Part shown: positions 6,869 through 10,912 of the stretch, piece after piece
Layout of the letters: each line of letters begins with the position of its first letter
Position numbering within the stretch: position 1 is the stretch's first letter
Source of the DNA: JBGPJM01 sp041485385
GTDB lineage: Bacteria > Planctomycetota > Phycisphaerae > Phycisphaerales > UBA1924
DNA length: 10,912 bases
Direction of reading: 5' to 3'
Assembly: GCA_041485385.1 (NCBI GenBank)
Contig: JBGPJM010000173.1
Coordinates: forward strand, 1-10,912
The notes under the pieces: generated by a model
What the model was told of the DNA's origin: nothing
Databases searched by the model: none
What the model saw: only the letters and a program-made list of their open reading frames with translations
Made by a program: the position numbers and the translations under genes

Positions 6869-8727
6869 ATGACGCGAAGAGGCCCGAGCTCGTCAACCTC
6901 ACGCGTCACCCCGACAACGACACCTCACCCCGCCTCAGCGCCGACGGCAAAGTCCTGGTCTTCCTCAGCGAGCGGGCCGGCGACAACGAGGAGTACGACG
7001 TCTGGCAAGTCTTCCTCGATAAGAGGCTCGAGGGGCTCAAGCCCTACGAGCTGGACGAGTACTTCAAGAAGGCCGCCGAGGCCTCCGCCAAGCGAAGGCC
7101 CCTCGGTACGCCCACCGCCGCGAAGACCGAGCCCGGCGCAGCCAAGACGCCCGAGAACGGCAAGCCCGCGGACAAGCCCGCCGAACCGGAAAAGAAAGCC
7201 GATGTTCCCGCCGAGCCGATGACCTTCGACGCCGACGACGCCTACCTCCGGGTCCGGCGCATCACCACCCTTCCCGGCAGCGAGAGCGACCTTGCGCTCA
7301 CGCCGGGCGGCGACCGCATCGTCTTCTCCGCCTCAGCCGACGGCGAGCGTTCCCTTTTCTCGACCGACCGCAAGAGCGAGGACCGCAAGGTCCTCCAGGC
7401 CGGCGCGGTCTCCAGCGTGGGTGTGTCGCTCACGGGCGAGAAGGTCTCGTTCGTCCGCGCCGGCACCGCGGCCAGCGTTCCGAGCAAGGGCGGCAAGCTC
7501 GAGAACATCGGCATCGATGCCCCCGTCACCATCGAGGTCGCCCAGCAGCAGCGCCAGAAGTTCCTCGAGGCCGCCCGCATCCTCGGCACACGCTTCTATC
7601 ACCCCACCCTGAAGGGCCTGAACTGGTCCGGTCTCACCGACCGTTACCTCACGCTCGCGATGAAGATCCGCACGACGGAGGAGTTCAACCGCGTCGTCGA
7701 GATGCTCTTCGGCGAGCTCGAGGGCTCCCACGTCGGCATCTCCGGCGGCGAGAAGGCGTTCACCGCGCCCCGCCCCGCCATCGGCTACCTGGGTGCCGAC
7801 GTGACCCCCGTCGAGGACGGCTACCGCGTCACCGGCGTGCTCCGCGGCTCTCCGGCTGATCAGAAGACCTCGCAGCTGGAGGTCGGCGACACGATCATCG
7901 GGATCGACGGCGCGCCGGCGCGCGCGCCGGCGCCGGCCGGCGCCCCGCGCCCGCCGCTCCCGGACCTCGCCGCCGCCCTGGCGGGCAAGGCCGGCAAGGA
8001 GTCGCTGCTCGAGCTCGATCGGGCCGACAAGGCCAAACCGCGCTACGTCCTCATCGTCTCGGCCTCCTCCGTCGAGCTCAACAACGTCGCATACCAGGAC
8101 ACGCTGCGCCGCCGGCGCGAACTGGTCGACAGGCTCAGCGACGGCAAGCTCGGCTACCTCCACATCCGCGGAATGAGCGAGCCCTCCGTCCGCGATTTCG
8201 AGCGTGACCTCTACGCCGCCGCCCACACCAGGCAGGGCCTCATCATCGACGTCCGCGACAATGGCGGCGGCTCCACCGCCGACATCCTCCTCTCCTCCCT
8301 CACCGCGCCCGTCCACGCCTACACCATCCCGCGCGGCGCCGACCCCGCCGCCGTCCCGCACGACGCCTACCCGCGCGACCGACGCCTCATCTACGCCTAC
8401 ACCCGCCCCATCAACGTCCTCGTCAACGAGAACTCCTTCTCCAACGCCGAGATCTTCGCCCACGCCATCCAGACCATCCACCGCGGCACCCTCGTCGGCA
8501 CCACCACGTTCGGCGGCGTCATCTCCACCGGCGCGGCGTCGCTGATCGACGGCACCACCGTCCGCACCCCGGGGCGCGGCTGGCACCTTCCCGACGGCAC
8601 CGACATGGAGAGCCACGGCGCCCAGCCTGAGGTGGCCGTCGACCAGACCCCGCAGGACGAGTCCTCGGGCAAGGACGCCCAGCTCGAGGCGGCGGTGAAG
8701 GAACTCCTGGGACGGGTCGGCAAATAG
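6829..8727 (+). CDS. Tricorn-type protease, C-terminal S41 catalytic half (last blade, C1, PDZ, C2)
   Basis: This 632-codon frame ends at TAG 8725-8727. The only upstream start in frame is GTG 6829; a GGGAGG (6824-6829) directly abuts and overlaps it, which is too close for a normal Shine-Dalgarno, so the GTG is doubtful as a real start. Residues ~20-60 finish a propeller blade. A second Lys/Pro/Glu linker spans ~88-131. More blade sequence follows, then a C1-type helical region (~239-303), a PDZ domain (~320-410) and an S41/TSPc C2 domain (~425-610). By alignment from memory with Thermoplasma tricorn, Ser300-His301 (EGSHVG), nucleophile Ser538 (NENSFSNAE) and Glu594 (DMESHG) match Ser745, His746, Ser965 and Glu1023, so the whole tetrad is present. 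Asp966 of tricorn is replaced by Asn539. The GGG turn (DVRDNGGGS, 474-482) is intact. Function: processing of oligopeptides, probably in the periplasm. No separate signal peptide exists here, so export depends on fusion to the upstream half. Confidence 0.85.
   Translation: MTARKAGAQEGGGDDAKRPELVNLTRHPDNDTSPRLSADGKVLVFLSERAGDNEEYDVWQVFLDKRLEGLKPYELDEYFKKAAEASAKRRPLGTPTAAKTEPGAAKTPENGKPADKPAEPEKKADVPAEPMTFDADDAYLRVRRITTLPGSESDLALTPGGDRIVFSASADGERSLFSTDRKSEDRKVLQAGAVSSVGVSLTGEKVSFVRAGTAASVPSKGGKLENIGIDAPVTIEVAQQQRQKFLEAARILGTRFYHPTLKGLNWSGLTDRYLTLAMKIRTTEEFNRVVEMLFGELEGSHVGISGGEKAFTAPRPAIGYLGADVTPVEDGYRVTGVLRGSPADQKTSQLEVGDTIIGIDGAPARAPAPAGAPRPPLPDLAAALAGKAGKESLLELDRADKAKPRYVLIVSASSVELNNVAYQDTLRRRRELVDRLSDGKLGYLHIRGMSEPSVRDFERDLYAAAHTRQGLIIDVRDNGGGSTADILLSSLTAPVHAYTIPRGADPAAVPHDAYPRDRRLIYAYTRPINVLVNENSFSNAEIFAHAIQTIHRGTLVGTTTFGGVISTGAASLIDGTTVRTPGRGWHLPDGTDMESHGAQPEVAVDQTPQDESSGKDAQLEAAVKELLGRVGK
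7912..7933. repeat. 22-bp perfect GC-only palindrome in the PDZ coding region
   Basis: The 22 bases are identical to their own reverse complement and contain only G and C. They encode part of an Ala/Pro-rich loop (APARAPAPAGAP) inserted in the PDZ domain. This may form a strong hairpin or simply reflect Ala/Pro codon choice in GC-rich DNA. Confidence 0.7.
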
Positions 8728-9020
8728 CCATCGCGCTGCGCCCCCTGTGCCGATGCATCCGCGGAACATCCGGCGCGCTCCCGCGTCTCTCTCTCATGCA
8801 CGCGGCGGCAAGACGGAGTCGGCGCTGTGAACTACGCCCCGATGCTCTTCCTCGACGGGCACGTGATCTACGACCGCGACGTCTACAACACACCCAACTA
8901 CGCCTTCCAGTTCACGCCGGAACACCCGGCGCCGTCCGCCGTCAGTTGTCTCGCCAGTGGACGACGCACGCTGTCGCGCCGTACACCCCCGCCGAGACCA
9001 CGCAGACCGCCAGCGCGGCA
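8728..9020. other. Convergent intergenic region
   Basis: This 293-bp spacer lies between the tricorn stop codon and the stop of the minus-strand membrane protein. I find no clear hairpin-plus-T-run terminator for either side. The only notable content is the coding-like remnant at about 8795-8946. Beyond 9021, apparent plus-strand frames are antisense shadows of the membrane protein gene. Confidence 0.55.
8795..8946 (+). pseudogene. Possible remnant of a protein with a DGHV motif (H-X9-DG-like C-terminus)
   Basis: From 8827 (GTG) the plus frame reads VNYAPMLFLDGHVIYDRD and continues YNTPNYAFQFTPEHP, with the GC-ending codons of the neighbouring genes. LFxDGHV is typical of the C-terminal segment of planctomycetal DUF1559/prepilin-type H-X9-DG proteins. 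The preceding bases (8795-8826) read SHARGGKTESAL in a different frame, and the bases after ~8941 read more plausibly in a third frame (QLSRQWTTHAVAPYTPAE). Both suggest frame disruption. No complete gene, N-terminus or ribosome binding site is evident. Assignment to that family is a guess from one motif; chance open sequence is the alternative. Confidence 0.3.
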
Positions 9021-9314
9021 TCAGGCAGCGGGCTTCATGGTCACAACGCACAGGCCGTACGCGACGCCCAGCAGCGTCCCCGCCGAGATCACCGCCAGCG
9101 GCACGACGACCTCCAACCCCGAGTACCCCGACGAGTTCTCGAACCAGGTCGCCGCACTGTACCCGGCCCCCAGCGCCAGCAGCACAAACACGATGAGCAG
9201 TCGCCAGTTGGCGGCGACGATGCCGGCCAGACCGTAGTAGGCGCCGAAAACGGCGGCGCCGGTCAGCGCGCCGACCACGACCGCAGCAATGACGACCGCG
9301 AGGAGGTGCTTCAT
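9021..9314 (-). CDS. Small integral membrane protein of unknown function, coupled to waaA
   Basis: This 97-residue protein starts at ATG 9314-9312, overlapping the waaA stop (TGA 9313-9311) as ATGA, and ends at TGA 9023-9021. The tight overlap and the lack of a strong Shine-Dalgarno suggest translation by re-initiation after waaA. It is almost entirely hydrophobic: helix 1 about residues 4-33 (rich in Ala/Val/Gly, possibly two short helices with a turn at YYG), helix 2 about 38-58, a short polar loop ENSSGYSG, and helix 3 about 67-92, with a short KPAA tail. No catalytic motif is recognisable. Position suggests a link to envelope or LPS biology, but operon position alone does not establish function. 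I do not recognise the family. Confidence 0.75.
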   Translation of the reverse strand: MKHLLAVVIAAVVVGALTGAAVFGAYYGLAGIVAANWRLLIVFVLLALGAGYSAATWFENSSGYSGLEVVVPLAVISAGTLLGVAYGLCVVTMKPAA

Positions 9315-10741
9315 CGGACCGTCTCGGCCCGCCCGGCCTCCCGTGCCGGAACCACGACCCGCCCGCCCCGACCCGTCAGATCGAGCAGCATTTCCGCGTG
9401 CCGGCGCGTCGCGCCCTGGTTCCGGCGGATGCAGTCTCTCCCTCTCGCGGCCAGGCGCGCTCGCCCGGCCGGGTCCGCCAGAAGCTCCCTGAGCACACGT
9501 GCCAGGTCCACACCGGTCGTCCGTACGATCCCGCCCGCCTTCTCGAACTCCTCGACGATCGTCTGAAAGTCGCTGACGCGCGGCCCGATCACCGTCGCCT
9601 TCCCCAGCGCGATCGGCTCGATGGGGTCCGAGCCATAGAGGTCGCCAAACGAGCGCCCGACCACCACGACGTCAGCCAGCGAATACGCCGCGCCCAACTC
9701 GCCGATCGTGTCCAGCAGAAACCGTGTGCACCCGGCCCCGGCGCGCATGCGGGCGGAGCGACGTACGCACGCCGTCCCCCCAGCCTCCCCCCCTATCGCC
9801 ACAAACGCCTCATCGAACCGCTCGGGTCTGCGCGGGGCGCACAAGAGCTGCACCTCCGGCCCCGCATCGAGGCACGCCCCGTGCAGCAGGCCCTCCTCGC
9901 CCAGCGGCCCCACCCGCGACACGCCATTGGCGACGAAGTGCTCGTCGGTACTCCCACTCGCGCGCCGCGCCTTTGCCGCGTAGAGCGAGCTCTTTGGCGG
10001 CGGCGGCAGCGGCCCCGTCGACCCCACCACCACCAGCGGCCGGGCCCGGTCGATCCCCATCTCCGTCGCCAGCGCGTCGGCCCCCGCGACCGAATCGGCG
10101 ATGTGCGCCGAGTCCCACTTCATGCTCCCGGTCACGTGCACACCCCCATGCCGCGCGCCCATGGCGAGGAACCGCCGGGCATACGCCTCGTCCTGCACCG
10201 CCGCGAACTCGAGCGATGCGAAGGTCGATCGCAGCAGCGGCCGCAGCCGCACGTACCCGCGGAATGACCGCTCGCTCAGCCGGCCGTTGATCACGGCGAC
10301 GGGAATGTCGCGCCGGCGGCACTCGCGGATGAACTGCGGCCAGAGCTCCAGCTCGACCAGCCCCACGGCCTCCGGCCGCACGGCATCGAGGAACCGTCGC
10401 ACCGACCAGGAAAAATCCAGGGGGTAGCGAACGACGCGGCAGCGCGACTCCGCCGGAGTCCTCTCCGACGCGAACAGCTCGCGCGCCCGCGCGATCCCCG
10501 TGTCGGTGCCCACCGAGACGACCACGTCGGACCGGGCCGTCAGCATCGGCACCAGCGCCCGCAGCGCGTTGACCTCCCCCACCGACACGGCGTGCAAAAG
10601 CAGCCGCTTCCGCCCGGACAGGGGCTCCGGTAACGCGCCAGTCTTGCCGAAGCGGGCCGGCCAGTCGCCACGCGCCTTGCGCGCCCAGAACGGCGCTGTG
10701 AGCAAGGCCGCGAGCATGTAGGCGGGGTCAAGGGGGGTCAT
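9311..10741 (-). CDS. waaA: 3-deoxy-D-manno-octulosonic acid (Kdo) transferase, GT30 family
   Basis: The enzyme adds Kdo from CMP-Kdo to lipid A precursor at the inner face of the cytoplasmic membrane. Seen: an N-terminal hydrophobic anchor (YMLAALLTAPFW), the motif HAVSVGEVNALRAL with the catalytic-base Glu56, the segment VGLVELELWPQFI with INGRLSERSF, the donor-domain VVVGST and CAPRRPERFDEA, and the C-terminal GSDPIEPIALGKATVIGP. ATG 10741 is chosen because the family begins with this membrane anchor; GTG 10789 would add 16 Arg/Gly-rich residues but has a G-rich stretch upstream that could serve as a ribosome site. Length from ATG is 476 residues, longer than the ~420-430 typical. Most of the excess is a 35-residue insertion between GSTGP and GEEGLL (see the repeat entry). 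The usual GGSxxxxGGHNxxEP motif is altered here (GRSFGDLYGSDPIEP). tRNA-Val lies 96 bp upstream, and the downstream membrane gene overlaps by four bases. Confidence 0.9.
   Translation of the reverse strand: MTPLDPAYMLAALLTAPFWARKARGDWPARFGKTGALPEPLSGRKRLLLHAVSVGEVNALRALVPMLTARSDVVVSVGTDTGIARARELFASERTPAESRCRVVRYPLDFSWSVRRFLDAVRPEAVGLVELELWPQFIRECRRRDIPVAVINGRLSERSFRGYVRLRPLLRSTFASLEFAAVQDEAYARRFLAMGARHGGVHVTGSMKWDSAHIADSVAGADALATEMGIDRARPLVVVGSTGPLPPPPKSSLYAAKARRASGSTDEHFVANGVSRVGPLGEEGLLHGACLDAGPEVQLLCAPRRPERFDEAFVAIGGEAGGTACVRRSARMRAGAGCTRFLLDTIGELGAAYSLADVVVVGRSFGDLYGSDPIEPIALGKATVIGPRVSDFQTIVEEFEKAGGIVRTTGVDLARVLRELLADPAGRARLAARGRDCIRRNQGATRRHAEMLLDLTGRGGRVVVPAREAGRAETVR
9902..10016 (-). 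repeat. In-frame 105-bp insertion in waaA with 10-bp direct repeats (possible small mobile element)
   Basis: The ten bases CAGCGGCCCC (plus strand) occur at 9902-9911 and again at 10007-10016, exactly 105 bp apart, bounding a segment that interrupts the conserved GST-x-EE region of WaaA. Removing one repeat and the interior (9912-10006) leaves GSTGPLGEEGLLHGA, a normal family reading. The interior contains three short inverted repeats: 9922-9932 (CGCCA-T-TGGCG), 9931-9947 (CGACGA-5-TCGTCG) and 9982-9993 (AGAGC-GA-GCTCT). The arrangement fits a small palindromic element with a target-site duplication, comparable in style to Rickettsia palindromic elements. It encodes no protein of its own and adds 35 residues (LPPPPKSSLYAAKARR...). 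A tandem duplication is excluded, because only the 10-bp ends repeat. Confidence 0.6.
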
Positions 10742-10837
10742 TGACGTGCGCGATCGTTGCCGCCGGCCCCGGCCTACGAACCCGGGCACGCGGTCCCCCC
10801 CACGGGAGGACAGCGTGTTCTTCCACCACCGGAGAAA

Positions 10838-10911
10838 TGGGCAGGCCGGGACTCGAACCCGGGACCCTTCGCGTGTAAGGCGAATGCTCTGGCCAACTGA
10901 GCTACCCGCCC
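10838..10911 (-). tRNA. tRNA-Val (anticodon TAC)
   Basis: On the minus strand the 74-nt cloverleaf is complete. The acceptor stem GGGCGGG pairs with CCTGCCC (one G-U), the D arm is GCTC/GAGC, the anticodon stem TTCGC/GCGAA encloses CTTACAC with anticodon TAC (reads GTA, Val), and the T arm CCGGG/CCCGG encloses TTCGAGT. The discriminator is A. The CCA end is not encoded; the next bases are TTTCTCC. The gene lies 96 bp upstream of waaA in the same direction, with no obvious terminator between, so some waaA transcripts may arise from the tRNA promoter outside the window. Confidence 0.95.
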
Positions 10912-10912
10912 G

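Noticed and set aside
7333..8769. Long minus-strand open frame opposite the tricorn catalytic half
   Set aside because: It is a Gly/Val/Asp/Arg-rich shadow of the plus-strand S41 gene, whose conserved catalytic residues establish the true frame.
9398..10290. Plus-strand open frames opposite waaA
   Set aside because: They are Arg/Pro-rich antisense shadows with no domain signature, while the minus strand encodes clear WaaA motifs.
10790..10837. Terminator between tRNA-Val and waaA
   Set aside because: There are C/G runs and short GC pairings, but no stable hairpin followed by a T run in the transcribed direction.
1..10912. CRISPR array, insertion sequence or transposase
   Set aside because: No regularly spaced repeats and no transposase-like protein were seen in any frame; the only transposition-like trace is the short insertion in waaA.

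Overview
This is a high-GC bacterial window with four recognisable protein genes, one tRNA and a short decayed-looking stretch. The lineage is most likely Planctomycetota, possibly Phycisphaerae. That inference rests on an N-terminal LEPR/LEQR-type box (ALEQRVLL) on a giant secreted subtilase, a tricorn-type protease carrying long Pro/Lys/Glu linkers, and a Kdo transferase indicating an LPS-type outer membrane. No taxonomic search was possible.

Layout. Positions 1-4682 (minus) hold a 3'-truncated subtilisin-like (S8) multidomain protein of at least 1560 residues. Its domains are an I9-like pro-region, a peptidase domain with an intact Asp/His/Ser triad, an Ig-like domain, two PPC domains flanking a proprotein-convertase P domain, a beta-rich domain of unknown family and two ~110-residue C-terminal repeats. 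A 363-bp divergent spacer separates it from a tricorn/S41 protease on the plus strand (5046-8727). That gene is interrupted by an in-frame TGA where Trp is expected and by a frame change at a G9 run about 60 bp further on, so it reads as two ORFs (5046-6803 and 6829-8727), while all catalytic residues remain. A convergent spacer (8728-9020) contains a short coding-like remnant with a DGHV motif. On the minus strand, read right to left, lie tRNA-Val(TAC) (10911-10838), waaA/kdtA (10741-9311) and, overlapping its stop by an ATGA, a 97-residue membrane protein (9314-9021).

How they work together. The left half is a divergent pair of proteases predicted to act outside the cytoplasm. The right half is a lipid A-Kdo module with a translationally coupled membrane protein of unknown role. 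The most striking novelty is inside waaA: a 105-bp in-frame extra segment bounded by perfect 10-bp direct repeats and containing three short inverted repeats. It looks like a small palindromic element that inserted into a gene expected to be essential without breaking its frame.
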